The notes: generated by a model from the letters alone, not told the origin. 64,000 nt of DNA from Gemmataceae bacterium (GCA_009691845.1 SIAJ01000019.1:1-64000), one strand, 5' to 3'; counted from the stretch's first letter, positions 51,658-60,376 are shown. Program-made: numbers and translations.

Positions 51658-53094
51658 TCATCGCTTCGCCGCTGTGCCGAAGCAGTAAAGGTGCCCGACC
51701 GTTCGCACGTAGATTCTGCCATCGACGAGTGCCGGTGTTGCGTACACATCTTCCTTGAAATCGCTGTTTGCAACTTCCTTCCACTCTTTTTCGGCACTCA
51801 CGACCGTCAGCTTGCCGCGGTCGCTCAGCAGGTAGATTTTGCCATCGCCGACGACAGGTGAACTGTAATAGTTGCCAGTCCCGGCTGCCAGCCGATCGCG
51901 CTTGATGACCTTGCCATCGCGGGCATCCAGGTTGCACAGGAACCCGCCGTCCTTGACTGTGAAGATCATCCCGGCCGCGAACAGAGGCGAAGAGCAAAAC
52001 GGCACGTACTTGGTGTGCCGCCAATCGACGTGCGTCTCCGTGATGTCTCCCGTCCCGCCAGGGCGAATGGCCAGGATCACGTTCTGGCTCTTCTTGAACA
52101 GGCCACGGAATCGTTCGTATTCCTCGCGCGTGAGCGAGCCATCCTTGTTCACATCCACTTGCGTGAAGCGTTCCTGGATCGGCCCCTTCGGCAACTCGGC
52201 CACTTCCAGCTTGCTGTTGGTGTTCTTGTCCAGGTCCTTGATGATGTTGTCGAAAGAATCGACATCGATGCGTTCACCCTCCTCGCCGCCGGCCGACCAG
52301 CCCGCGACGTAGAGCCTGCCATCCTCGCCGACGACCGGGGTCATGCACACCGTTCGTGAGACGCCGCGAACCGTCCACGCTTCTTTCCCCGTCGTCAAAT
52401 CGTAGCCCGCAATACGCAGCGTGCCGGCCACAACGATGTACTTCTGCTTGCCCGATTCCCAGATCACGGGAGTGCAGTAGCCACGCAGAAACTCCGAGCG
52501 ATCCGTCCTCCAAACGGACTTGCCCGTCTTTTTTTCGATTGCCTCCAGGAACGAGCCCTGATCGTGATCCTGGCTGAGGATGACCCAATCGCCGACAATG
52601 ATCGGCGAACTGCCGGCCCCGAAGTCGTTGCTGAAGGGGCCCATTCGACGCTCCCAGAGGAGCGTGCCCTTCCGGTCGTAGCAGAACAAGCCGCACGAAC
52701 CAAAGAAGCTCACAACTCGTTCGCTATCCGCGGCCGGGCTGGATTGAGCGTGGCTGCCAATCTTGTGAACCTTCTCCAAGGTTGTTCTCGGTGCTTCAAC
52801 ATTCCAGAGAAACTTCCCGCTCTCGCGTTCGAGTGCAAGCGTGAGCAGTTTCTGATCGCGCACGGCGGTGACATAGATGCGGTCGCCGACCACAACGGGC
52901 GAAGAATGGCCCGGCGGCAATGCAACCTTCCACAAGACGCTGGATGTCGGCCCGATTTCGCTCGGGAGCGTCAACTTGCTTCCATCGTGCCCTGAACTAT
53001 TCGGCCCCCGGAATTGAGGCCAGTCGGCGGCGAGAGTGGCAGATGTCAGCCCGACAAACGAAAGGATGCAAGCGAAGCGAGCGGAGTAATGCAT
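51658..53094 (-). CDS. Exported PQQ-type propeller with an inserted EF-hand pair
   Basis: 478 residues from the ATG at 53094; the longer frame runs into a palindrome. The signal peptide is SARFACILSFVGLTSATLAA, cut before DWPQFRGPN, the same opening as the other propellers. Blades such as GHSSPVVVGDRIYVTAVRDQ and NYYSSPVVGDGKIYLLSDRG follow. Near residues 285-335 an insert carries two EF-hands: DLDKNTNSKLEVAEL and DVNKDGSLTREEYERF, the second with all calcium ligands of the canonical loop. This suggests a calcium-dependent propeller. Catalytic quinoprotein residues are not seen. Confidence 0.82.
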   Translation of the reverse strand: MHYSARFACILSFVGLTSATLAADWPQFRGPNSSGHDGSKLTLPSEIGPTSSVLWKVALPPGHSSPVVVGDRIYVTAVRDQKLLTLALERESGKFLWNVEAPRTTLEKVHKIGSHAQSSPAADSERVVSFFGSCGLFCYDRKGTLLWERRMGPFSNDFGAGSSPIIVGDWVILSQDHDQGSFLEAIEKKTGKSVWRTDRSEFLRGYCTPVIWESGKQKYIVVAGTLRIAGYDLTTGKEAWTVRGVSRTVCMTPVVGEDGRLYVAGWSAGGEEGERIDVDSFDNIIKDLDKNTNSKLEVAELPKGPIQERFTQVDVNKDGSLTREEYERFRGLFKKSQNVILAIRPGGTGDITETHVDWRHTKYVPFCSSPLFAAGMIFTVKDGGFLCNLDARDGKVIKRDRLAAGTGNYYSSPVVGDGKIYLLSDRGKLTVVSAEKEWKEVANSDFKEDVYATPALVDGRIYVRTVGHLYCFGTAAKR

Positions 53095-53202
53095 GGTGTG
53101 ACCGTGTTTCAGCCAAGGGAAGATTCGCTCTACTGAGTGTATCTGAACTGACTCACAATAGACTGAGTTTAGTCTTCCAAAGACGAGTAGTGTTCTGATC
53201 AT

Positions 53203-53254
53203 GGGAGGGCAAGGCTCCTGCCGATCCGCGGATCGGCAGGAGCCTTGCCCTCCC
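53203..53254. repeat. Perfect 52-bp palindrome between divergent genes
   Basis: GGGAGGGCAAGGCTCCTGCC is the first 20 bases of a 26-base arm whose exact complement follows without a loop. A further base pair extends it on each side. Outside, GTAGTGTTCT (near 53188) and AGGACACTAC (ending about 53272) are complementary at 9 of 10 positions, so an imperfect palindrome spans about 85 bases. It lies between the starts of two divergent propeller genes. Confidence 0.8.
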
Positions 53255-53288
53255 AAAATAGGACACTACCCGAAAACAAGGATTCCGC

Positions 53289-54206
53289 ATGAACTGCCGA
53301 CAACGTCTGATCCGTTTCGCCTTGATTGCCACGCTCCTGCCGACATCGGCGTGGGCGGCCGATCCCCCGGCAAGCGAGATCGCCCACTCGTTCCTCGCCA
53401 CCGGGAACGAAACCTTCATCACCGACGCCGCCGGAAAAACGACCTGGACCTATCCCCACTCGTCACGCGATGGCTGGGTTCTTGAGAATGGCAACATTCT
53501 GCTCGCGCTCTCGAAGAGCAAGGCGTATCCCAACGGGGCCGTCGTTGAAGTGACTCGCGAAGGCAAGATCGTGTTTGAATTCAAGGGGACGCAGGCCGAG
53601 GTCAACACTGTCCAGCCGCTCGGCAAGGGAAACGTCCTCCTGACCGAAGCGGGGGATAAGCCGCGAATTATCGAGGTGGACCGGGATGGCAAGCTGCTGG
53701 CATCTCTCTCCATCACGGCCCAGACGAAAGACCATCATCTTCAGACCCGCATGACCCGCAAGCTGGCGAACGGAAACTACTTGGTCCCGCAACTTTTAGA
53801 CCGCGTGGTCCGCGAGTACGACCCGAAAGGCAAGATCGTGTGGGAGGCGAAGACGCCGAACATGCCCTTCACCGCCATTCGCCTTGCCGACGGCAACACC
53901 CTGATCGGTTGCACGCTCGGCAACCTGGTCATCGAGGTGGACAAGACAGGCAAGGAAGTTTGGCGCGTGACCAACGACGATCTACCGAGCAAGCCGATCA
54001 ACGATGCTTGCGGTATCCAACGCTTGCCGAATGGGAACACCGTGATTACCAGCCATCACGCGGCCGCCAAGCAAATCAAATTGACGGAAGTGACGCGGGA
54101 GAAGAAAGTGGTCTGGACCTACACCGATGCCCGCAGATCCGGGATCCACCACTTCCAGATCCTTGAAACGAACGGCAAGGCGGTGGAGGGAACGCCATTG
54201 CGGTAG
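53289..54206 (+). CDS. Exported beta-propeller protein (short)
   Basis: 305 residues with signal peptide NCRQRLIRFALIATLLPTSA, cut near AWAADPP. Blades of about 40 residues follow: GNETFITDAAGKTTWTYPHS, GNILLALSKSKAYPNGAVVE, GNVLLTEAGDKPRIIEVDRD, GNTLIGCTLGNLVIEVDKTG and GNTVITSHHAAAKQIKLTEV. The repeating GN(T/I)-(L/V) turn is the pattern of arylsulfotransferase- and NHL-like propellers. No catalytic residue recognised. Divergent from the EF-hand propeller gene across the palindrome. Confidence 0.78.
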   Translation: MNCRQRLIRFALIATLLPTSAWAADPPASEIAHSFLATGNETFITDAAGKTTWTYPHSSRDGWVLENGNILLALSKSKAYPNGAVVEVTREGKIVFEFKGTQAEVNTVQPLGKGNVLLTEAGDKPRIIEVDRDGKLLASLSITAQTKDHHLQTRMTRKLANGNYLVPQLLDRVVREYDPKGKIVWEAKTPNMPFTAIRLADGNTLIGCTLGNLVIEVDKTGKEVWRVTNDDLPSKPINDACGIQRLPNGNTVITSHHAAAKQIKLTEVTREKKVVWTYTDARRSGIHHFQILETNGKAVEGTPLR

Positions 54207-54491
54207 CATAGCCGCCATCGATTCCATCTGCGCTGTCATGCGCCGCGGCAATGTGGCCAGTGCTTTGCAGTTTAATACTCGCTCAGGCGACCATGGCGCC
54301 ACAAGCAGTCCATCCACAAGCGAGTATTTCGTTGCACGCGTCCGCCCTGCAACGAAAAATGGCTCAGGGAAATGCAAACAACGAAACGCAAATGCCACTC
54401 GTCGCTCCTTTCAGTGTGGCCAGGGAACGACCTGTTCCCAACTCGTGCCATTAGGCGGTAAGATGTCCGATATCCACGACCTGGCGGGCGG
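54207..54491. other. Interval without recognisable gene
   Basis: About 285 bases between the short propeller and the J-like gene. No open frame with a leader, no repeat and no clear terminator. GGCGGATG just before 54492 may contribute to the next ribosome site. Confidence 0.35.
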
Positions 54492-55553
54492 ATGTCTCAA
54501 GAGAAACTACGCGGATGGTTGAAGCTGCCCGACGGCCCTTGGCCGCCGAACCACTATGCGCTCATTGGGTTGAAGGCTTGCGAAGGCACGCCCGTCGAAA
54601 TCGAATCGCGAGTGCTCGAACGGCTCGAACTTCTGCGTCGCTATCAGTTGCCCCATCCGGATGAGGCCACGGAGGGAATGAACCTCCTGGCTCGGGCGCT
54701 CGACACGCTGACCGATCCGGAAGCCCGGCTCAAGTACGATGCCAACCTGGGACTAAAAACTTCGGCACGCGTCGAAGATCCTGCGCCGCTCGTACACGAC
54801 AAGCTGAATACGCTCTTTCCGGGCGTGCCGCAGTTACCATCGATTACGAGCAGGCCATCATTCGTCTTCGACGAGGGGCCGATTCTTTCTGAAGCGATTT
54901 TGTTGCCGGAGGTCGATTACGAATCGAACATCGACGAGGAGCCGGATTCTGAGGAAGACGAGCCGGAACCCTCGCTTCTGGCCGCGATTCTGCTTCCTGT
55001 GCGTCCGCCGATGGCGACGCTGGACGACTCGAAGGCACGCGAGGCCAGGCGAGCCTCGCGGCCGAAAAGCCCGAAACGCGAAATCTATGCCGACCTGGCT
55101 CGCGTCCGCAAAGTGCTGCGCATCTGGGAACGGGCCCGGCCGTTGTTCGGCGACGTGGAACAAACATTTGCACGTCGAATGGACACGCTGGCACTCATGT
55201 CTTGCCTCGCAGAATTACGGCCACTGCTCTCGACGATCCAGGACTTGATCGCCACCGGCCGTCGGCCAGGGGGCATCGTCGCGGCACTCGCTCGACAGCG
55301 ATTGATGTTCGACACGTTGCGTTCGCTATTGCCGGACCAACGCGAGGCTCTCGCCGAGGATTTTCGTGCAGCCCACTATCGACTGGCGGGCTACTACGAC
55401 GAACTCCGTGACGAAGTTGCGCACATGAACGAGCAGACCTGGATACGCCAGACTGGCCGGCCGATGTTGCGTTATCTCGCGAAGCACCCGGAGTGGCTGC
55501 TCCTGCTGATAGGGATACTCGCCTTGATCGTCTCCGTGGCGAGGAGTGTGTGA
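54492..55553 (+). CDS. J-domain-like protein with C-terminal membrane anchor
   Basis: 353 residues. Residues about 18-90 follow the planctomycete J-like pattern (NHYALIGLKACEGTPVEIES then RRYQLPHPDEATEGMNLLAR and LTDPEARLKYDANLG), including an HPD tripeptide at 55-57, the hallmark that stimulates Hsp70. A variable acidic region follows (SNIDEEPDSEEDEPEPSL), then a helical part (REIYADLARVRKVLRIWERA) and a terminal membrane helix WLLLLIGILALIVSVARSV, so it is tail-anchored. Relatives in this phylum often precede kinase domains; here no kinase is attached. It may recruit DnaK to the membrane. Confidence 0.6.
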   Translation: MSQEKLRGWLKLPDGPWPPNHYALIGLKACEGTPVEIESRVLERLELLRRYQLPHPDEATEGMNLLARALDTLTDPEARLKYDANLGLKTSARVEDPAPLVHDKLNTLFPGVPQLPSITSRPSFVFDEGPILSEAILLPEVDYESNIDEEPDSEEDEPEPSLLAAILLPVRPPMATLDDSKAREARRASRPKSPKREIYADLARVRKVLRIWERARPLFGDVEQTFARRMDTLALMSCLAELRPLLSTIQDLIATGRRPGGIVAALARQRLMFDTLRSLLPDQREALAEDFRAAHYRLAGYYDELRDEVAHMNEQTWIRQTGRPMLRYLAKHPEWLLLLIGILALIVSVARSV

Positions 55554-55633
55554 GGTCGACTCCATTCGCCGCACCTGAACCTCCCTCCTAAGATGGCCCT
55601 CTTGAGTTACATACTCGATCGAGGGCCGTTTCG

Positions 55634-57256
55634 ATGGCGACTGTCAAGGTGGATATGGAAAAGCTCGTCTCCCTGTGCCGGCGGCGCGGGTTCATCTTTC
55701 AGTCGAGCGAAATCTACGGCGGCATCAACGGCTTCTGGGATTACGGCCCTCTCGGCGTCGAACTCAAAAAGAACATCAAGGACGCCTGGTGGCAGGACAT
55801 GGTCCGCAATCCGCCGCCAGGCCCGGAAGGCCAGGAAATCACCATGGTCGGGCTGGACTGCGCGATCATCATGAACCCGAAGGTGTGGGAAGCAAGTGGG
55901 CACGTCGGGGGGTTCAGCGATCCGATGGTGGATTGCAAGGAGAGTAAGAAGCGGTATCGGGCAGATCAATTGGAAGTGCTGGAAGGTCATCCGGAGATAC
56001 TGCCGCTTCTTTACTACGCGTACACCTCCAACGATCAAGATCTGTTGAGGGGAGCACTGAAGAAAGCGGAGAAGGCCGCGCGTGCCGCCGGGAAGAAGTT
56101 AGCAGGCACACCCGTTGGTCAGGCCTTCATGAATGTCGCGCAGGAGGCCTCGCGCTTGGCCCAAGTCGTTGGTCCAGATGTTGAGGTGCCGGGAACGCTA
56201 ACTGAACCGCGCGCCTTCAACCTGATGTTCGAAAGCTACGCCGGCGCAATCCAATCTGAAGAAAACAAAGTCTATCTCCGCCCCGAAACCGCTCAAGGCA
56301 TGTTCGTCAACTTCCGCAACGTGCTCGATTCGTCGCGGGTCAAATTACCGTTTGGAATCGCCCAGATTGGCAAGGCCTTTCGCAACGAAATCAATCCGCG
56401 CAACTACACGTTCCGTTCGCGGGAGTTCGAGCAAATGGAGATCGAGTTCTTCTGCAATCCGAACGAGTCGATGAAGTGGTACGAATACTGGCGTGATTTG
56501 CGGAAGAAATGGTACAGCACGCTCGGCATTCAATCGGAGAACTTGAAGCCGCGCGAGCAGGGGAAGGAAGAACTGGCTCACTACTCCATCGGCACGACCG
56601 ACATCGAGTACATGTTCCCCTTTTCCGAGGAGCCCCAAGAACTCGAAGGCGTGGCCCATCGCGGGGCGTTCGATCTGACTGCACACATGACCAAGAGTGG
56701 CAAGGACCTCTCCTACTTTGATGAGGAAGCCTGGAACGGCGATGCGGCCGGCCGCAAGACGAACTCGTTCAAGGAATGGCTCAAGACCAATCCGCCGAAG
56801 GAGGAGATTGCGAAATATCAGTACACACCTCACGTGATCGAACCTTCAGCCGGTGCCGATCGCTTCACTCTGGCCGTGCTGTGCGAAGCCTACAGCGAGG
56901 ACAAGGTGCCGGATGCGAAGGGGAATCTCGAAGAACGCCTCGTGATGAAATTCCATCCGCGGTTGGCCCCGGTGAAGGCCGCGATACTGCCGCTCGTCAA
57001 GAAGGAGGGCATGCCGGAAAAAGCCCAGGAACTATACCGTGAATTGAAGAAGCACTTCAAAGTCGAATACGACGATGGCGGTGCCATCGGACGCCGCTAT
57101 CGCCGGCAAGATGAAATCGGCACGCCGTTCTGCATCACCATTGATGGCGACACTCTGAAGGACAACACGGTCACCATTCGCGACCGCGATACCTGCCAGC
57201 AACGCCGCGTGCCGATGGGCGACGTTCTGGGTGAGATTCGCAAGGCACTCGAATAG
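55634..57256 (+). CDS. glyQS: Glycyl-tRNA synthetase, class II alpha2 type
   Basis: 540 residues. The N-terminus LVSLCRRRGFIFQSSEIYGG then INGFWDYGPLGVELKKNIKD is the GlyRS motif-1 region. Motif 2 reads GKAFRNEINPRNYTFRSREF then EQMEIEFFCNP, motif 3 is IEPSAGADRFTLAVL, and the C-terminal anticodon-binding domain closes with TIRDRDTCQQRRVP. A helical insertion near 110-175 (LLRGALKKAEKAARAAGKKL) lengthens the usual zinc-containing region. This single-chain form replaces the bacterial alpha2beta2 enzyme in many phyla, including planctomycetes. Cytoplasmic and essential. Confidence 0.93.
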   Translation: MATVKVDMEKLVSLCRRRGFIFQSSEIYGGINGFWDYGPLGVELKKNIKDAWWQDMVRNPPPGPEGQEITMVGLDCAIIMNPKVWEASGHVGGFSDPMVDCKESKKRYRADQLEVLEGHPEILPLLYYAYTSNDQDLLRGALKKAEKAARAAGKKLAGTPVGQAFMNVAQEASRLAQVVGPDVEVPGTLTEPRAFNLMFESYAGAIQSEENKVYLRPETAQGMFVNFRNVLDSSRVKLPFGIAQIGKAFRNEINPRNYTFRSREFEQMEIEFFCNPNESMKWYEYWRDLRKKWYSTLGIQSENLKPREQGKEELAHYSIGTTDIEYMFPFSEEPQELEGVAHRGAFDLTAHMTKSGKDLSYFDEEAWNGDAAGRKTNSFKEWLKTNPPKEEIAKYQYTPHVIEPSAGADRFTLAVLCEAYSEDKVPDAKGNLEERLVMKFHPRLAPVKAAILPLVKKEGMPEKAQELYRELKKHFKVEYDDGGAIGRRYRRQDEIGTPFCITIDGDTLKDNTVTIRDRDTCQQRRVPMGDVLGEIRKALE

Positions 57257-57269
57257 CCTCCGATGATCG

Positions 57270-57300
57270 CGCTCGTTCGATGCCGAGCGTCGAACGAGCG
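57270..57300. terminator. Bidirectional hairpin between GlyRS and isochorismatase genes
   Basis: An 11-bp stem (CGCTCGTTCGA) with a 9-base loop sits between the two convergent stops (57256 and 57302). Little T-rich sequence follows in either direction, so Rho-dependent or stability functions are possible. Confidence 0.55.
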
Positions 57301-57301
57301 G

Positions 57302-57871
57302 TTACTGCTTGATCGCTTTCATCCGCTCCTGCACCAGCTTGCTCACCGGCTTGAACTGCGGATGATCCGAGCCGCCGAGCCATTCGAAGGCCGTTGCTTC
57401 GCACGTGGTCAGAATCGCACCGGCTCTATCCATTCGCCGCAAGGCCGTTTCTTGATCGATGGGGAATCGAGATTGCACTCCGTCGACCGGCACGAAGACT
57501 TGCAGTCCCTCGGCCAGCAGGTCTAACACGGTCTGCATCACGCAGACGTGTGCTTCCATGCCCGCGACAACGACGTTTGGCCTGCTTCGTTGCTTCAACT
57601 CGGTCAGCAGTCCCGGCGCTCCGCAGCAACTGAATGAGAGTTTTGTTGGTCGTTCGGCTTCCAGTCGGCGCACAAGATCGGAATGTGTTGGTCCCAGGCC
57701 TTGCGGGTACTGCTCGGTCGCGATGGCCGGCACTTTCAGCAGGTTGGCAACATCGAGCAGGAAACCCACATCGCGAACCAGGCCGGCCGCATCGGGCATG
57801 ACGGCCAGGAGTTTCTCCTGCACGTCGACGATCAGGAGAGTCGAGTTCAGCGGGCTCAAGCGAGCGACCAT
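57302..57871 (-). CDS. Isochorismatase-like cysteine hydrolase
   Basis: 189 residues from the ATG at 57871; the open frame beyond it is antisense-like to a propeller gene. The fold markers are NSTLLIVDVQEKLLAVMPDA (catalytic Asp near 20), IATEQYPQGLGPTHSDLV (Lys/metal side replaced by Glu-Gln), and NVVVAGMEAHVCVMQTVLDL with the catalytic Cys in EAHVCV. EAHVCVMQT is the form typical of YcaC-like and mitochondrial isochorismatase-domain proteins. The substrate is unknown; nicotinamidase activity is unlikely without the usual metal triad. Its start shares one base with the propeller stop (TGATG), so they are coupled. Confidence 0.85.
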   Translation of the reverse strand: MVARLSPLNSTLLIVDVQEKLLAVMPDAAGLVRDVGFLLDVANLLKVPAIATEQYPQGLGPTHSDLVRRLEAERPTKLSFSCCGAPGLLTELKQRSRPNVVVAGMEAHVCVMQTVLDLLAEGLQVFVPVDGVQSRFPIDQETALRRMDRAGAILTTCEATAFEWLGGSDHPQFKPVSKLVQERMKAIKQ

Positions 57872-59139
57872 CACTTCTTCTCTTCGAAACGGTACAGATG
57901 CGTGAATGTTCGATGGTAAATCGCATTTCCCACCGCTGCCGGGGACGAACGCGATCCAGAAGGCAGCTTGCTCGACCCCAAAACTTCGAGCTTTTCGTCG
58001 GCAGAGATCACGAAGCCGTTGCCCTCGTCGTCGAACGCGTACCACTTGCCCTCGGCCACGATCGGCGAGCCCCAGAATTTGCCCTTCGTATCCACGCGGG
58101 ATTTTCCAAGCTCCTTGCCGTCCTTCACGCTGACGCACGTGGTGACACCGCCGGAATTGACCATCAGTAGCTGATCGCCAACGAGCAGGAACGAGGAGCG
58201 ATTGGGAACTCCTTTCCCGAAAGTCCAGTCGATGTGCGTCTTCGTGATATTGCCTTTGCCATCGGGCCGGACGGCCACGAGGTTCAGCCCGCCATCAGAA
58301 CTGGAGGTAAAAAGCTTGCCGTTACCGAAGAGTGGCCGAAGCGACGCATTCATGCCGCCATGCACCACGCGCCAAACTTCGTCGCCCGTTTGCGGATCGT
58401 AGGCGGCCGTCGCTCCGGCCGATGGACTGACGAGCAGCGGCTTGTCGTTGACGGTGATCATCAGGGGAGTGCTGTACGCCTTCTTGATGTCGCCATTCTC
58501 TTTCGGCTCGTGGAACTTGCGGTCCCGCTTCCACACGGTCTTGCCGGTATTTTTGTTGAGAGCGATCACATATTGCAGATCGAAGCCATCGAAGGTCAGA
58601 AAGAGATGATCGCCATGTAGAATCGGCGACGAGCCAGCACCACGATGGTGGTCGCACTCTAGGTCGGTGCGCTGCCAGAGGACTTTGCCCGTGGCCGTGT
58701 CCAGACAGGCTGTGCCGGAAACGCCAAAGTGAACGTACACCCGGCCCTGTTCAATCACCGGCGTGGGCGAGGCGTAACTGTTGAAGGCCTTCCATTTGTA
58801 GTAAACATCCTCCGGGTTCGGCCGGCTCACTTCGAACAAGAGCAGGTCGTGGATAATCTTGCCGGAGTCGCGATCCAACGCGACGGCGTAGCACTTATCC
58901 CCCTTCTCGGTGGCAGTCGTGACCCAGACCTGATTTGCCCAGATTACGGGCGAGGACCAGCCTTTATCATGAATGGCCGTCTTCCAGCGGACGTTCTGCG
59001 TGTCGGACCACGTGAGTGGCAACCTCTTCGCGTCCGAGTGGCCATCGGCCTTCGGCCCGCGAAACTCGGGCCAGTTGTCGTCGGCAAGAACGCTCAACGC
59101 GACGATGAGCGAAGCAAGGAGTGTAAATCGCATGGGCAT
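57871..59139 (-). CDS. Exported PQQ-type beta-propeller protein
   Basis: 422 residues. The leader MRFTLLASLIVALSVLADD precedes NWPEFRGPKADGHSDAKRLP, opening a propeller very similar in layout to the 420-residue protein at 597. Blades include GWSSPVIWANQVWVTTATEK, GDHLFLTFDGFDLQYVIALN, TGDEVWRVVHGGMNASLRPL and KWYAFDDEGNGFVISADEKL. His-rich DLECDHHRGAGSSP might hold a metal or ligand. No quinoprotein active-site triad seen. Its last base is shared with the downstream isochorismatase-type gene. Confidence 0.85.
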   Translation of the reverse strand: MPMRFTLLASLIVALSVLADDNWPEFRGPKADGHSDAKRLPLTWSDTQNVRWKTAIHDKGWSSPVIWANQVWVTTATEKGDKCYAVALDRDSGKIIHDLLLFEVSRPNPEDVYYKWKAFNSYASPTPVIEQGRVYVHFGVSGTACLDTATGKVLWQRTDLECDHHRGAGSSPILHGDHLFLTFDGFDLQYVIALNKNTGKTVWKRDRKFHEPKENGDIKKAYSTPLMITVNDKPLLVSPSAGATAAYDPQTGDEVWRVVHGGMNASLRPLFGNGKLFTSSSDGGLNLVAVRPDGKGNITKTHIDWTFGKGVPNRSSFLLVGDQLLMVNSGGVTTCVSVKDGKELGKSRVDTKGKFWGSPIVAEGKWYAFDDEGNGFVISADEKLEVLGSSKLPSGSRSSPAAVGNAIYHRTFTHLYRFEEKK

Positions 59140-59261
59140 GGTGGGAAGAGAGTGAAGGCAGGAGGGCGTATGGAAAGTGTACGCGGAAATGTTCGGAATG
59201 TCCCAGTGTACTCATCATGCTTCGCGTGAAGAGTACATTCTCGCAAGTTCCCTCGGCGCGT

Positions 59262-59433
59262 AAAAAATCCGGCCTTCTTGCGAAGGCCGGATACCAGACT
59301 CGCTTTCGGGTCCCGTCCGTCCCTATTGGCTTGCCTGGCTGCCTTATCTACTCCCCCTCGGAGTAGTTAAGACCCTAAGGAAAAGAGGCCTTTTTTAGTG
59401 GCCTCGGTCGTCGTCAGCGGGTCAAGCTGTCGA
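59262..59433 (-). ncRNA. Candidate structured small RNA with its own terminator
   Basis: Read on the minus strand, three hairpins occur in order: GAGGCC/GGCCTC with an A-rich loop (about 59406-59385), CTACTCC/GGAGTAG with loop GAGGG (59366-59348), and a strong 11-bp stem ATCCGGCCTTC with a GCAA loop (59292-59267) followed at once by TTTTT and AC. That final hairpin is a good intrinsic terminator although no minus-strand protein gene ends there. Upstream, TTTGCA (59468-59463) and TAGATA (59445-59440) with 17-base spacing are a weak promoter match. No Rfam family recognised. It may instead be a leader or a relic. Confidence 0.35.
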
Positions 59434-59674
59434 CACATTTATCTAGGATGGACCACGGTCGATGCAAAAGAATCCGCTGGGGTTTTCCGAAGGATCGCTA
59501 CAGTCAGACTTGATTTTTCATCGCCCGGAATAAGCCTAACGCGGACGACGAATCGGGACATGAAAGTAGCTCGCTCACTCCGCGAGAGGGTGGCCAGTAC
59601 CCTGCCCACACAGATGGTCGCCTCGAAGGAGCGAGTCCGCTTTCGTCTAGCGGAGCGAGAGGGCTACAAAAAAA

Positions 59675-59705
59675 GGCGAGCATCCGCTGGTGTCGGATGC
59701 TCGCC
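59675..59705 (-). terminator. Rho-independent terminator of the DUF2203 gene
   Basis: A perfect 12-bp stem (GGCGAGCATCCG) with loop ACACCAG on the minus strand is followed by TTTTTTTGT. It begins 25 bases after the stop of the gene at 59730-60209. Confidence 0.88.
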
Positions 59706-59729
59706 CCTGATCGTTGCGTTGCAGGAAAA

Positions 59730-60209
59730 CTATTTCTTCAATCGTAACGGCGTGCCCGGAACCCATTCGTTCGGAATCGGCCGACGCTGTTCTTCATCTT
59801 CGTAGCTCCAGAACAAGACGTTGTCTTCGCCTGGTTGCCAGGTAAATATCGCCGGGCGACCGTTGATCCGTGTTGGGAAGGCCACTCGGCCTGCCTCCAC
59901 GTCGAGGATCGCCAAGCCAAGCTCGCGTAACTCGGTGACCGCCTGTTTGTAGGCCCCTTCGACGGCGACGATCTCGTCCTGAATGTGATAGCGTCGCTCG
60001 CGTTCCATCCAGGCCAGATCACGACGATGGCGATCGAGGTTCTCTTGCTCGGGATGCAGCCTGGTCAGTTGCGAGCGACGATCCACAATGTCTCGCACAA
60101 TGCTTTCGACAAGCGGAAGCATCTGCCGCACTGTAGGGAGATCGAGGTTCACGTCCTTGCGCTTCGATTTGGCCGAAGCCCCGAAAGCTCGCCTGGGCGT
60201 GTCGTTCAT
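59730..60209 (-). CDS. DUF2203 family protein
   Basis: 159 residues. The N-terminal part is helical (LDLPTVRQMLPLVESIVRDI then VDRRSQLTRLHPEQENLDRH), and the C-terminal part matches the DUF2203 core: ELRELGLAILDVEAGRVAFP then TRINGRPAIFTWQPGEDNVL and FWSYEDEEQRRPIP. That GR-x-x-x-x-W-GE-x-V-xFW pattern is distinctive. Function unknown; members are cytoplasmic and usually 110-140 residues, so this one carries a short N-terminal extension. A clear terminator follows. Confidence 0.82.
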   Translation of the reverse strand: MNDTPRRAFGASAKSKRKDVNLDLPTVRQMLPLVESIVRDIVDRRSQLTRLHPEQENLDRHRRDLAWMERERRYHIQDEIVAVEGAYKQAVTELRELGLAILDVEAGRVAFPTRINGRPAIFTWQPGEDNVLFWSYEDEEQRRPIPNEWVPGTPLRLKK

Positions 60210-60376
60210 TGCTAGGTCTCCCTGTTATGGAGGCTCATGGCCTCCTTCATTCCTTATCTTACCCCAACAATCAAGAGAGTGGGAGGCCGACTGCCTCTCA
60301 CGCCCCAGCATAAACTGCGTTGGACGCAAAGTTTTCGCGTCCTACGGTTTTAGCCGATTAGCCCACATCGTCTACA

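Larger units (their letters stand above)
59140..59729. other. 590-base interval holding two minus-strand terminators and a candidate RNA
   Basis: No protein gene supported. Contents: a candidate structured RNA (59262-59433), a repeat-like segment with CTCGCTCACTCCGCGAGAGG near 59571 and CGGAGCGAGAGGGCTAC near 59651 (sharing GAGAGGGCTACA with 21655-21666), and the terminator at 59675-59705. Confidence 0.5.

Noticed and set aside
59262-59433. Possibility that the structured region is SRP RNA or tmRNA
   Set aside because: The SRP GGAAGCAGCC-type loop and the tmRNA acceptor ends are absent.
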